Assembly: GCA_003477185.1 (NCBI GenBank) | Contig: DMTJ01000324.1 | Coordinates: 1-11,034, forward strand | Source of the DNA: Lentisphaeria bacterium | Lineage (GTDB): Bacteria > Verrucomicrobiota > Lentisphaeria > JABSQK01 > UBA12247 | DNA length: 11,034 bases | Direction: 5' to 3' | Part shown: positions 1 to 6,356 of the stretch, piece by piece | Layout of the letters: the number at the start of each line of letters is the position of its first letter | How positions within the stretch are numbered: position 1 is the first letter of the stretch | Notes under the pieces: generated by a model | Seen by the model: the letters and a program-made list of their open reading frames with translations, nothing else | Told to the model about the DNA's origin: nothing | Databases searched by the model: none | Made by a program: the position numbers and the translations under genes

Positions 1-428
1 GCAAACTCCAGCTGCGTGCCATTGGTACATATCTGCGGCTCGAATTTGGGCCGCGTGAGCCCACTTGGTGCCTCGGCAAATGCGTACTGGTAGACTTGGG
101 AGATCGTCGGCCAGGTGTGGTCCGGAACGAGCAGCGGCAATGGCTTCTTAGAGCGATAGGTAAACTGTCGCGCGTCATCCAGCCCAAAAATATGGTCGGC
201 ATGGCCGTGTGTGATGAGAATGCCGTCCAGCGTTGCGATGTTCGCGCGCAGGCACTGCTGCCGAAAATCAGGGCCAGCGTCGACAATGATCCGCTGCCCT
301 GCATGCTCCACCATAATGCTGGCGCGCAGCCGGTTATCCCGCGGGTCTTCAGATCGACAGACTCCGCAGTCGCAGCCGATCGACGGGACGCCGAATGAAG
401 TACCGCTACCGAGAAACTCGCAGATCAT
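1..428 (-). CDS. PhnP-like metallo-beta-lactamase-fold hydrolase (3' end outside window)
   Basis: The visible 142 N-terminal residues match the PhnP-like branch of the metallo-beta-lactamase fold, which includes cyclic phosphate phosphodiesterases. An opening GSGTSFGVPSIGCDCGVC segment (residues 7-24) carries three cysteines, C19, C21 and C24; in PhnP this cluster binds a structural zinc. The sequence DAGPDFR at 50-56 precedes the metal-binding HGHADH motif at 74-79, which would hold the catalytic metal pair. The rest of the protein runs off base 1. The ATG at 428 is chosen because an in-frame TAG lies four codons upstream; no strong Shine-Dalgarno sequence is visible. It follows guaA by 21 nt on the same strand, so it is probably the distal gene of that operon. 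The exact substrate cannot be read from the sequence: cyclic phosphoribosyl or another phosphodiester is possible. No phn genes are nearby, so a role in phosphonate breakdown is not supported. Confidence 0.88.
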   Translation of the reverse strand, partial: MICEFLGSGTSFGVPSIGCDCGVCRSEDPRDNRLRASIMVEHAGQRIIVDAGPDFRQQCLRANIATLDGILITHGHADHIFGLDDARQFTYRSKKPLPLLVPDHTWPTISQVYQYAFAEAPSGLTRPKFEPQICTNGTQLEF

Positions 429-449
429 CGCGACGTGGCGCTATGCGGT

Positions 450-2000
450 CTATTCCCACTCGATCGTGCTTGGTGGCTTGGAGCTGATGTCAAGGCAGAC
501 TCGATTGATCCCGCGCACTTCGTTGATGATCCGGTTGGCCATGCGGCCGAGCAACTCGTACGGCACCCGCACCCAATCCGCAGTCATCCCGTCCTGGCTG
601 TCTACGATCCGAAGTGCGCACACGTTCTCATAGGTGCGCTCGTCGCCCATCACGCCCACAGTCTGCACCGGAAGCAGCACGGCAAATGACTGCCAAACCT
701 TGTAGTACAGGTCAGCGGCCTTCATCTCCTGTAGCACGATCGTATCGGCTTTACGTAAGATTTCGAGCCGCTCCGAGGTGACTTCGCCCAAGATCCGCAC
801 GCCCAAGCCCGGCCCCGGAAATGGCTGACGCATCACTGCCTCCTTGGGCAGTCCGAGTTGGCGACCCACTTCACGCACTTCATCCTTGAACAGCTGACGC
901 AGCGGCTCGACAAGGTCCAAGTCCATCGTCTCCGGCAAGCCGCCGACGTTATGGTGGCTCTTGATCATGGAACTCGGATTGTCCCCAATTGGGACGCTCT
1001 CGATCACGTCCGGATAGGTCGTGCCCTGAGCCAGAAAACTCACCTTGGGCAAGGTCTTGGCTTTGTCGTCGAACACGTCCACAAACTCGTAGCCAATGAT
1101 CTTTCGCTTGGCCTCTGGCTCGATCACGCCCGCCAGCTTTCCGATAAAGCGCTCGGTCGCGTCTACCACATGCAGGTTCATCTGAAAAGCCCGGCCGAAC
1201 AACCCTACCACCGCTTCGGCTTCGCCCTCGCGGCATAGCCCATTATTGACAAACACACAGTGCAGACGGCTCCCGATCGCTTTGTGAATCAGCGCGGCAG
1301 CCACCGACGAGTCCACCCCGCCGCTCAGCCCCAGAATCACTTCTCCCTCGTCCCCAACCTGCTGCTGAATTTCACGCACCGAGCGCTCGACGAAAGACTC
1401 CATTGTCCAGCTGCCTGTGCAGCCGCATACATCCATCGCGAAGTTTCGGAACAGGTCGCTGCCATGCTCGGAGTGCACGACTTCGGGGTGAAACTGAATC
1501 CCGAAGAACTTGCGCTGTGTGTCGGCGATCGCTGCGAACTCCGCATTCCCTGTTGAGGCTACCGTCCGGAAGCCCTCCGGCAAGGCGTGTACTTTGTCCC
1601 CGTGGCTCATCCACACCGAGAAGTCATCGGGCACGTTGGCAAACAGCGGATTGTCGTGATGCACGGATAGCTTTGCCAGTCCGAACTCGCGCTCCAGCCC
1701 CACATCCACCGAGCCGCCGAGGCGATGCACCATCAATTGCAGCCCATAGCAGACGCCGAGAATCGGCAGGCCTAAGTCGAACAGCTCCGGGCAGCATTGC
1801 GGGCTGTTCTCTGCGTACACGCTGGCAGGGCCACCGCTCAGGATGATGCCGCGAGCACCCCTGGCCCTGATCTCGGCAGCAGGTGTGTCGTAGCGCAGAA
1901 TGTCGCTGAATACATTTAGCTCGCGAACTCTGCGAGCGATCAATTGGGTATATTGTGAGCCAAAGTCGAGTATGATAATTTGATCGGAGTTAACACTCAT
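450..2000 (-). CDS. guaA: GMP synthase (glutamine-hydrolysing)
   Basis: This complete 516-residue protein converts XMP to GMP with ATP and glutamine, the last step of guanine nucleotide synthesis in the cytoplasm. The N-terminal class I glutamine amidotransferase domain (about 7-190) has its nucleophile C84 in GVCYGLQ and the partners H171 and E173 in FHPEVVHS. The ATP-pyrophosphatase domain starts with the P-loop SGGVDSS at 226-232, and the dimerisation domain ends in the family-typical PPSTIEWE. Length and all key residues are normal. The start overlaps the stop of the zinc-ribbon gene by 4 nt (ATGA), and a purine-rich AAGAGGA lies about 10 nt upstream, so translation is probably coupled. 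Placement at the end of an exbB-exbD-tonB-like run is unusual for a purine gene; no promoter of its own is evident. Confidence 0.98.
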   Translation of the reverse strand: MSVNSDQIIILDFGSQYTQLIARRVRELNVFSDILRYDTPAAEIRARGARGIILSGGPASVYAENSPQCCPELFDLGLPILGVCYGLQLMVHRLGGSVDVGLEREFGLAKLSVHHDNPLFANVPDDFSVWMSHGDKVHALPEGFRTVASTGNAEFAAIADTQRKFFGIQFHPEVVHSEHGSDLFRNFAMDVCGCTGSWTMESFVERSVREIQQQVGDEGEVILGLSGGVDSSVAAALIHKAIGSRLHCVFVNNGLCREGEAEAVVGLFGRAFQMNLHVVDATERFIGKLAGVIEPEAKRKIIGYEFVDVFDDKAKTLPKVSFLAQGTTYPDVIESVPIGDNPSSMIKSHHNVGGLPETMDLDLVEPLRQLFKDEVREVGRQLGLPKEAVMRQPFPGPGLGVRILGEVTSERLEILRKADTIVLQEMKAADLYYKVWQSFAVLLPVQTVGVMGDERTYENVCALRIVDSQDGMTADWVRVPYELLGRMANRIINEVRGINRVCLDISSKPPSTIEWE

Positions 2001-2260
2001 TCGTAACGGATCCTCTTAGATTTCTTTCGCCGCAGGCGAGGGCGATTTAGTTCTTCGCAGGCTGGACAGCGAGTCACTGTCTCATTACGCTGCACCATGA
2101 ATGTATAGCTGCACTTGCGGCAACGGCAGAGCAACTCAGTAGAAAGCTCCCACGCGTGATTGCGCGCGAGCCATCGTTGCCGTCCCCACAGCACGCCCAG
2201 CGTCAGGCATAAGACCGTCGCGCACAGCGCGAAAAAGTCATCAATACCAATCGAGATCAT
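1997..2260 (-). CDS. Small membrane-anchored zinc-ribbon protein, unknown function
   Basis: This 87-residue protein has one predicted membrane segment at about residues 8-26, followed by a short soluble domain. C47-x2-C50 and C65-x2-C68 look like the two knuckles of a zinc ribbon (C45 is an extra cysteine). The tail (about 73-85) is strongly basic, with many Arg and Lys, and could contact nucleic acid or phospholipid. I do not recognise a named family. It starts inside the 3' end of the tonB-like gene (20-nt overlap), with AGGA 8 nt before the ATG, and its stop overlaps the guaA start. This tight coupling on both sides supports a real gene despite its size. Function is unknown; sensing of metal or redox state at the membrane is only a guess. 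Confidence 0.75.
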   Translation of the reverse strand: MISIGIDDFFALCATVLCLTLGVLWGRQRWLARNHAWELSTELLCRCRKCSYTFMVQRNETVTRCPACEELNRPRLRRKKSKRIRYE

Positions 2261-3095
2261 GCCAAATATCCTGTTTGCGGTGCCAAATGTCGCTGTCTAT
2301 GCCGCGACGATCGCTGATTTTTGGGTGAAAGCGCCAGACAATATAGAGGTGGCGCATCGTTTGTTTCAGGGGCCGTGCCTCCGTGCCAAGCGGCACCGCG
2401 TCTTGGGTCAGGATCACCTTCTCTCGCAAGTGTTCCACTGCCAGCTGGTCCAATACCGCATTGCCACAGGAGCGCACCAACCTCACCCGGACCATCTCAG
2501 GATCGCTCTGCAGCAGCAGGACCGAATTCCCGGTGACCGTCTGGCCTTCGCTCAGCGCCTCCAAGTCTAGAGCCGGAATGTCGGTCTGAATTGTGCCGCT
2601 CGCATTCAGCCAGTGGACCTGCCGCGACAGCTCCGCTGGCGCATCATAGGACAACGCCGGGGCAGAAATTCGTCGTGCTTCCAACAGCGCCTGGTCCAAG
2701 TCTTGAAACTCATCGATGATTGCGAACTCCGCAAGTTCCGGGAAGGTGTCGCTCTCGATCGCGTGCACGGCCATAGGCGTATCCTGCACTGGCCGCACGA
2801 AGTCGTCCCGGCGGATCCCGCTGAATCCCCGTGTTGGATGCGGCAGCGAGAGGATAGTCGGATCACGCAAATCCAGCCAAGCCAACACGCGGGCTTGCCA
2901 CGCTTGGTGCCTGCCACCGCGCTGCAACGGGTCGGGAAGGCTTACCACGCGGCTCGCGCGGCGTTGGACCAGGCCCTCGCGCTGCGGCTCCCTGATCTCG
3001 AACAGGTGGATCGTTCCCCCGTATAGCGCGACCGTCAGCAACACCGCAAGTAGCCAGTGGCGGACCGTATGCTGCTTCGATGGCCCCAGGTTCAC
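2241..3095 (-). CDS. Divergent TonB-like energy transducer
   Basis: This 284-residue protein has a short cytoplasmic N-terminus, one membrane segment at about 14-31 and a long periplasmic part, the topology of TonB. It lies directly after exbB and exbD, where tonB or tolA is usual. Residues 201-228 (RVRLVRSCGNAVLDQLAVEH and the residues around it) and RHLYIVWRF at 249-257 resemble the paired parts of a TonB C-terminal domain. The proline-rich linker typical of TonB is missing; the middle is mixed and rather acidic (about 112-140). The C-terminus ends in two DIWH units encoded by a 21-nt in-frame repeat. It probably passes motor energy to an outer-membrane receptor, but this assignment rests on context and weak similarity. 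Its start overlaps the exbD stop by 4 nt. Confidence 0.7.
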   Translation of the reverse strand: MNLGPSKQHTVRHWLLAVLLTVALYGGTIHLFEIREPQREGLVQRRASRVVSLPDPLQRGGRHQAWQARVLAWLDLRDPTILSLPHPTRGFSGIRRDDFVRPVQDTPMAVHAIESDTFPELAEFAIIDEFQDLDQALLEARRISAPALSYDAPAELSRQVHWLNASGTIQTDIPALDLEALSEGQTVTGNSVLLLQSDPEMVRVRLVRSCGNAVLDQLAVEHLREKVILTQDAVPLGTEARPLKQTMRHLYIVWRFHPKISDRRGIDSDIWHRKQDIWHDLDWY

Positions 3096-3589
3096 TCGCC
3101 GGCCTTCTTGGTGACCATAATCACCTCCAGGTTGTGCGAGCGCGCCATCGAGATCAGCTGCACGATCTGGTGGTAGGGCCGATCACGGTCTGCTTTCAGG
3201 ATAATTACTGGCCGTCGGCCGCCCTCGGATTCCATCGAGATCGTCTTGAGCTGTGAGTTCAGCTTATCGAGGTCTACCACCTGGTCATTGAAATAGGTCT
3301 GGCCCTCTTTTACCATCGTGATCACTAGCTTGTCGCCCACGCCCTCGAACTGCGCCACGGTCTCAGGCAGCCGCACCGTGATGCCAGTCTGAAACACTAA
3401 GGAGCTGCCCAGCATGATAAAGATCAACAGCAAAAAGACCACATCCACCACGCCGACCAGCGCATATTCCGGGCCGCCGCGAATCCGGCATGTGCGGGGA
3501 AACTGCAGCTCGCGATCGAAGCCTGGGATCAGGCGCTCGCGCTCGCGAAGGTCGCGCAATCCGCGACGAGTGCGGCTTTCAGAAATCAT
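3092..3589 (-). CDS. exbD: ExbD/TolR-family biopolymer transport protein
   Basis: This 165-residue protein is a proton-channel and stator subunit of the ExbBD or TolQR motor. A cytoplasmic N-terminus of about 42 residues, rich in arginine, is followed by a single membrane helix at about 43-66. That helix contains D49 in GVVDVVFLLLIFIML, the aspartate conserved in the family for proton translocation. The periplasmic domain (about 70-165) has the expected fold-length and the pattern VIILKADRDRPYHQIVQLI. The N-terminal extension before the helix is longer than in the Escherichia coli protein. It follows exbB by 5 nt and overlaps the tonB-like gene by 4 nt. TolR rather than ExbD is possible, since no tolB or pal is visible to decide; the adjacent TonB-like gene favours ExbD. 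Confidence 0.93.
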   Translation of the reverse strand: MISESRTRRGLRDLRERERLIPGFDRELQFPRTCRIRGGPEYALVGVVDVVFLLLIFIMLGSSLVFQTGITVRLPETVAQFEGVGDKLVITMVKEGQTYFNDQVVDLDKLNSQLKTISMESEGGRRPVIILKADRDRPYHQIVQLISMARSHNLEVIMVTKKAGE

Positions 3590-3594
3590 CGGTC

Positions 3595-4275
3595 TCAGAG
3601 CCCTCGCGGAGGTCCGCCGTGCTCCGAGCGGGGCCGCGCTTCCTGCTCCTCAACCGAAACAGGATTCTCCGACAAAAAGTATAGCAACTCAGAAGCGGTC
3701 TTCTCCATATCCAGCACGATGCCGTCCACGCGCCGCACGAAGTAGTTATAGAAGCCATGGGCCCCGATTCCGACCGTCAGGCCCACCGCCGTGCTCAACA
3801 GGGCCTGGCGGATGCCACCGGCCAACGTCTTCACGTGCACGTATTGGCCGGCGCTCTCCATATCCATAAACAGCGTGACCATCCCCAATACCGTCCCTAA
3901 CAGGCCCAGCAGGGGGCCGATCGTAGAGATCGTCGCCAGCAGCCCGAGGCTGCGCTCGAGTCGCGGGATCTCGGACAGGCTGGCATCGTCGATCGCTTGG
4001 CGAATCGCCTTCTCCCCTTGCGAACCGCGCAGAATCGCAGCCCGCACGATGTGCGCCACCGGGCCTGGTGTATCCACGCAGATACTTGCGGCTTCCACCG
4101 CGTTACCACGGCGCAGCACGTTCAATACCCCCCGCAAAAACTCCGGGACATTGATCTGCGCCCGATGATAATGCAGTAGACGTTCGAAGATAATCACCGT
4201 AGCGATCACCCCGAGAAGCAGGACAACTCCGGTCACCGCTCCGCCTCGTTGCAGCAGGTCCACGACTAAATTCAT
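3595..4275 (-). CDS. exbB: ExbB/TolQ/MotA-family proton channel protein
   Basis: This 226-residue protein is the channel-forming partner of ExbD in the inner membrane. Three membrane segments are visible at about 13-31, 113-136 and 155-178. A cytoplasmic loop between the first and second carries the usual RGNAVEAASIC and RGSQGEKAIRQAIDDAS pattern. The second and third segments contain the conserved ISTIGPLLGLLGTVLGMV (116-133) and STAVGLTVGIGAHGFYN stretches typical of the MotA/TolQ/ExbB family. The tail after residue 205 is acidic and then rich in Pro and Gly. It is the first gene of the minus-strand cluster and faces the 1.2-kb intergenic region, so the operon promoter should lie just above base 4275. 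I could not identify a convincing -35/-10 pair there. Confidence 0.93.
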   Translation of the reverse strand: MNLVVDLLQRGGAVTGVVLLLGVIATVIIFERLLHYHRAQINVPEFLRGVLNVLRRGNAVEAASICVDTPGPVAHIVRAAILRGSQGEKAIRQAIDDASLSEIPRLERSLGLLATISTIGPLLGLLGTVLGMVTLFMDMESAGQYVHVKTLAGGIRQALLSTAVGLTVGIGAHGFYNYFVRRVDGIVLDMEKTASELLYFLSENPVSVEEQEARPRSEHGGPPRGL

Positions 4276-4442
4276 GCGTTCTCTTCAGCGTTAAAAAGTT
4301 CTGGCATAGCCTGTGGATGTCGCGAGTCTAGCCACTCCGACTGGGTGCGAGCCGCTCCACGGGTCAAAAGACGAAAACCCTTACTCTACTTCCCCATCGC
4401 CGGTTCCGCAGTTTCTGCCGCGTGTTTTCGTCACCTTCATCC

Positions 4443-4472
4443 CCGGAGATAGGCCCAATCCTCCGGAGATAG
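4443..4472. repeat. Direct repeat CCGGAGATAG, two copies 20 bp apart
   Basis: CCGGAGATAG occurs at 4443-4452 and again at 4463-4472, exactly 20 bp start to start, about two helical turns. The second copy sits in a perfect palindrome CTCCGGAG (4461-4468), and a further CTCCGG follows at 4475-4480. The pair is bracketed by TGTTTTCG (4423-4430) and its complement CGAAAACA (4488-4495). It lies about 170 bp upstream of exbB. It could be a pair of protein-binding half-sites or a short duplication; nothing else decides. Confidence 0.5.
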
Positions 4473-4689
4473 CCCTCCGGGCGCGCGCGAAAACAACAGT
4501 ACATCTTGATGGGGCGGCGAATCGCGATCTGCGGCGTTGCGTGTTGCCCAGGTACCCTCGCGCACGCGACGATCCACGCGCCTGACACCCAAAATGTAAC
4601 GTCATTTCCTCGCTGGGCCTTACCAAATCACTGGCACCGCAGGTGGCTCGCCGGCACAGGAACAGAAAGAGGAGTAGCGCCATCGGCGC

Positions 4690-4960
4690 CCGTGAGTCCA
4701 CCACCACTGCCGACGGCGGCCTCACCGGCACCCACACCCCATACACCTACGCCCCCCTCAACCCACTCGACACCCTCATAAACACCAAACCCGCTGACAG
4801 CACCATCCTCCCCTTCTACGACTACACCGCCGCCTTAGAAATCCGCCGCACCCCACCGATCTCACCTATATCTACGACGAGGTCAGCGGCATCACCTAGG
4901 AATCCAGTACCGCGAATGAAGTCAATGGGACAGCTGGGGCGCAGCGGAAGCCTGCTGATA
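4690..4960 (+). pseudogene. Decayed YD-repeat (Rhs-like) coding fragment
   Basis: In one plus frame (about 4700-4845) the sequence reads GLTGTHTPYTYAPLNPLDTL, then STILPFYDYT and LEIRRT. This resembles YD-repeat units of the form TYTYDxLNRLxxL ... YDYTYDxxGxRT with some key positions lost. From about 4859 the similarity moves to another frame, DLTYIYDEVSGIT, ending at a TAG at 4898-4900, so a frameshift is implied near 4850. No start codon with a ribosome-binding site, no toxin domain and no other repeats are present. YD-repeat proteins are large surface or secreted polymorphic-toxin shells; only about two repeat units survive here. This is pattern recognition, so a chance resemblance in C-rich DNA remains possible. 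Confidence 0.4.
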
Positions 4961-5168
4961 GGCTCTTTCGCCCGGATAACTTCTGCGTAGCACTCTCTTC
5001 TCTGGTGTGGTGAATCGTAAATTCGTTCGTAAATGGGGTATGCATTTTGGATACTGCGGTGTGCTGGTAGAGATGAGTCGATGCTGGTGGTGTTGAATAC
5101 GATATCCTGACCGAAGTGAAGGCGGCAGCCTCAAGTCGTTGCCTCAGTTCATGTTTGAGCGGCAAGCG

Positions 5169-5223
5169 GACACGGCCGTTAAATTTAATTTGCAGCCCCC
5201 TTCATACTGGACGTTGCCGTGTC
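5169..5223. other. Stem-loop with back-to-back palindromes
   Basis: GACACGGC at 5169-5176 pairs perfectly with GCCGTGTC at 5216-5223. The stem can continue with CGT (5177-5179) against ACG (5211-5213) across a two-base bulge, giving an 11-bp arm and a loop of about 31 nt. The left arm also contains the palindrome ACGGCCGT (5172-5179), directly overlapping the palindrome TTAAATTTAA (5179-5188). No gene lies within 200 bp on either side, apart from the lexA leader further on. It could be a fold of a small RNA, a remnant of a mobile element end, or a protein-binding site. Confidence 0.4.
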
Positions 5224-5391
5224 TGTCTTGTCTGCGCATAGGCGACATCCCGTATCCTACCGCTTGTTTAATCTACCGATCTATCTGACCGAGCGTCTGC
5301 CCGAATTGATGTCTACGCTTCGGCAATGACTGAACCTTATCCTGTCGACCCTGCAGTCGCCTCTACTTTGGTTGGCTGTATCTACAAGCGA

Positions 5392-5419
5392 TTAACAGGC
5401 TATTAAAAATTCGCATAAT
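5392..5419 (+). promoter_or_regulatory. Putative lexA promoter
   Basis: TTAACA at 5392-5397 (five of six bases of a sigma-70 -35 box) and CATAAT at 5414-5419 (five of six of a -10 box) are separated by 16 bp. Transcription would start near 5426, leaving a leader of about 58 nt before the lexA ATG. This is the best match I see in the 100 bp before lexA. Confidence 0.45.
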
Positions 5420-5441
5420 CTCTCAAGCACTTTTATGGTAT

Positions 5442-5460
5442 GGGTCGCGTCAACGCACCC
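5442..5460. promoter_or_regulatory. Imperfect palindrome in the lexA leader, possible operator
   Basis: GGGTCGCGTCAACGCACCC is an inverted repeat with GCGT/ACGC arms around CA, flanked by GGGT and ACCC that match with a one-base offset. It sits just downstream of the putative transcription start and 23 bp before the lexA ATG, a typical place for autorepression. It does not match the CTGT-N8-ACAG or GAAC-N4-GTTC types of LexA box, so its link to LexA is speculative. Confidence 0.25.
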
Positions 5461-5483
5461 TTTAATATGCCAGGAGGCCAGCA

Positions 5484-6125
5484 ATGGACGGTCGAAGCAA
5501 TCGCCCACTGACCGAGAAGCAGCAAGATATTCTCGCCTTTATTCAGCAGTTTGCCTTGGATAGCGGGATGCCGCCAACGGTCGGCGAGATTGCGAAAGAG
5601 TTTGGCATCGCCACACCGACCGCATTTACGCACCTGCAAGCACTGCAGCGCAAGGGGCAGATCCGCCGCTCGACCAAGGCCCGTAGTATTGCGCTGGTGA
5701 ATCCGGTCTCGCAGAATGGGGAGGTCCGGGTTCCGGTTCTCGGCAGCATCCGCGCGGGCCTGCCGCTACTGGCAGAGGAGAACCACGAGGAGCTCATTAC
5801 CTTGAATCAAGAGCTTTTGCGAACGCCGCAATCCGCCCGTCTGTTTGGCTTGCGGATTGTGGGCGACAGCATGGAGGACGCGGGGATCCGTGAGGGAGAT
5901 ACGATCATTGCCCGTGCTGCGGAGACCGCAGCAGATGGGGAAATCGTGGTTGCTCTCGTGCACGATGAAGAGGCCACAGTGAAACGACTGTATCGGACCG
6001 CTGGTGGCATAGAGCTCCGACCAGCCAATGAGGCCTATGAGGTGCAGCACTACAAGGCGGAGGAGCTCCGCATTCAGGGCGTCGTCGTCTTCCTCTACCG
6101 GAATATCGGCAGCGCGCTCGGCTAG
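5484..6125 (+). CDS. lexA: LexA SOS-response repressor
   Basis: This complete 213-residue protein represses DNA-damage genes and cleaves itself when stimulated by RecA filaments. The N-terminal winged helix-turn-helix spans about 8-70 (LTEKQQDILAFI, then TVGEIAKEFGI and a recognition helix around TPTAFTHLQALQRKG). The self-cleavage site is A91-G92 in SIRAGLPL. The catalytic serine is S129 in VGDSMEDAGI and the lysine is K167 in EATVKRLYR, so the protease is intact. AGGAGG at 5472-5477, six nt before the ATG, supports the start. It is transcribed alone, divergent from exbB and convergent with the symporter gene. Recognition-helix residues differ from those of Escherichia coli, so the operator sequence is probably different. 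No recA, imuB or dnaE2 is in the window. Confidence 0.97.
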   Translation: MDGRSNRPLTEKQQDILAFIQQFALDSGMPPTVGEIAKEFGIATPTAFTHLQALQRKGQIRRSTKARSIALVNPVSQNGEVRVPVLGSIRAGLPLLAEENHEELITLNQELLRTPQSARLFGLRIVGDSMEDAGIREGDTIIARAAETAADGEIVVALVHDEEATVKRLYRTAGGIELRPANEAYEVQHYKAEELRIQGVVVFLYRNIGSALG

Positions 6126-6230
6126 ACCAAGGAGTTGGACTGTATGAGACGAGGCCCAGAGAAGGCGCACCTGAACGGTCGCCAGCCGCCATTAACTACG
6201 AGCGTAGGCCTACCTCTCTTCCTTACCTTC

Positions 6231-6292
6231 CCATCCTTCCTGTAGAATCCTGATCTTTCTCTGCGCTCTCGGTGGTCTCTCTGTGAAATTTC
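6231..6292. repeat. Pyrimidine-rich tract resembling a dispersed intergenic repeat
   Basis: The convergent gap between lexA and the symporter gene contains a tract with TCCTGTAGAATCCTGATC (6238-6255), then TTTCTCTGCGCTCTCGG (6256-6272) and TCTCTCTGTGAAATT. These are close to two motifs I remember as abundant between genes in some Verrucomicrobia and other environmental bacteria (ATCCTGTNNAATCCTG and CTCTGCGNTCTCTGNG types). The lower strand is correspondingly purine-rich. No open frame of interest covers it. The resemblance is from memory and was not searched. Confidence 0.35.
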
Positions 6293-6342
6293 CTCAGAGT
6301 CCAGCTCGAGGTCACTGGCTCTTGCGATGAGGCTTATCTCAA

Positions 6343-6356
6343 CAGCGATAGCGCTG
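6343..6356 (-). terminator. Short hairpin directly after the symporter stop codon
   Basis: CAGCG (6343-6347) and CGCTG (6352-6356) form a 5-bp stem around a four-base loop, immediately downstream of the symporter TAG on the minus strand. Only TTGAG follows, so there is no real U-tract; it is a weak terminator at best. Its core CGCTATCG on the minus strand is shared with the inverted repeat upstream of the same gene. Confidence 0.25.

Larger units (their letters stand above)
4276..5483. other. 1.2-kb gene-poor region between divergent exbB and lexA
   Basis: No intact gene is supported here. The stretch holds, in order: the leader of exbB; a short direct repeat near 4443-4472; a C-rich decayed coding fragment at about 4690-4960; a stem-loop with adjacent palindromes at 5169-5223; and the lexA promoter and leader from 5392. 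Open frames of up to about 120 codons occur on both strands but overlap each other and lack recognisable domains or good ribosome-binding sites. Composition changes along the stretch, from GC-rich in 4400-4700 to more AT-rich in 5000-5440, which fits a patchwork of old insertions. Confidence 0.6.

Noticed and set aside
1403..1846. Plus-strand open frame of 147 codons
   Set aside because: It is antisense to the conserved amidotransferase domain of guaA, with no domain of its own.
4381..4746. Minus-strand open frame of 121 codons in the intergenic region
   Set aside because: No ribosome-binding site or domain; it overlaps the YD-like relic on the other strand and contains Arg-rich, irregular sequence. 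Not convincing as a gene.
5384..5398. CTGT...ACAG arms near 5376-5398 as an Escherichia coli-type SOS box
   Set aside because: The arms are separated by 15 bases rather than 8 and the AT-rich core is absent.
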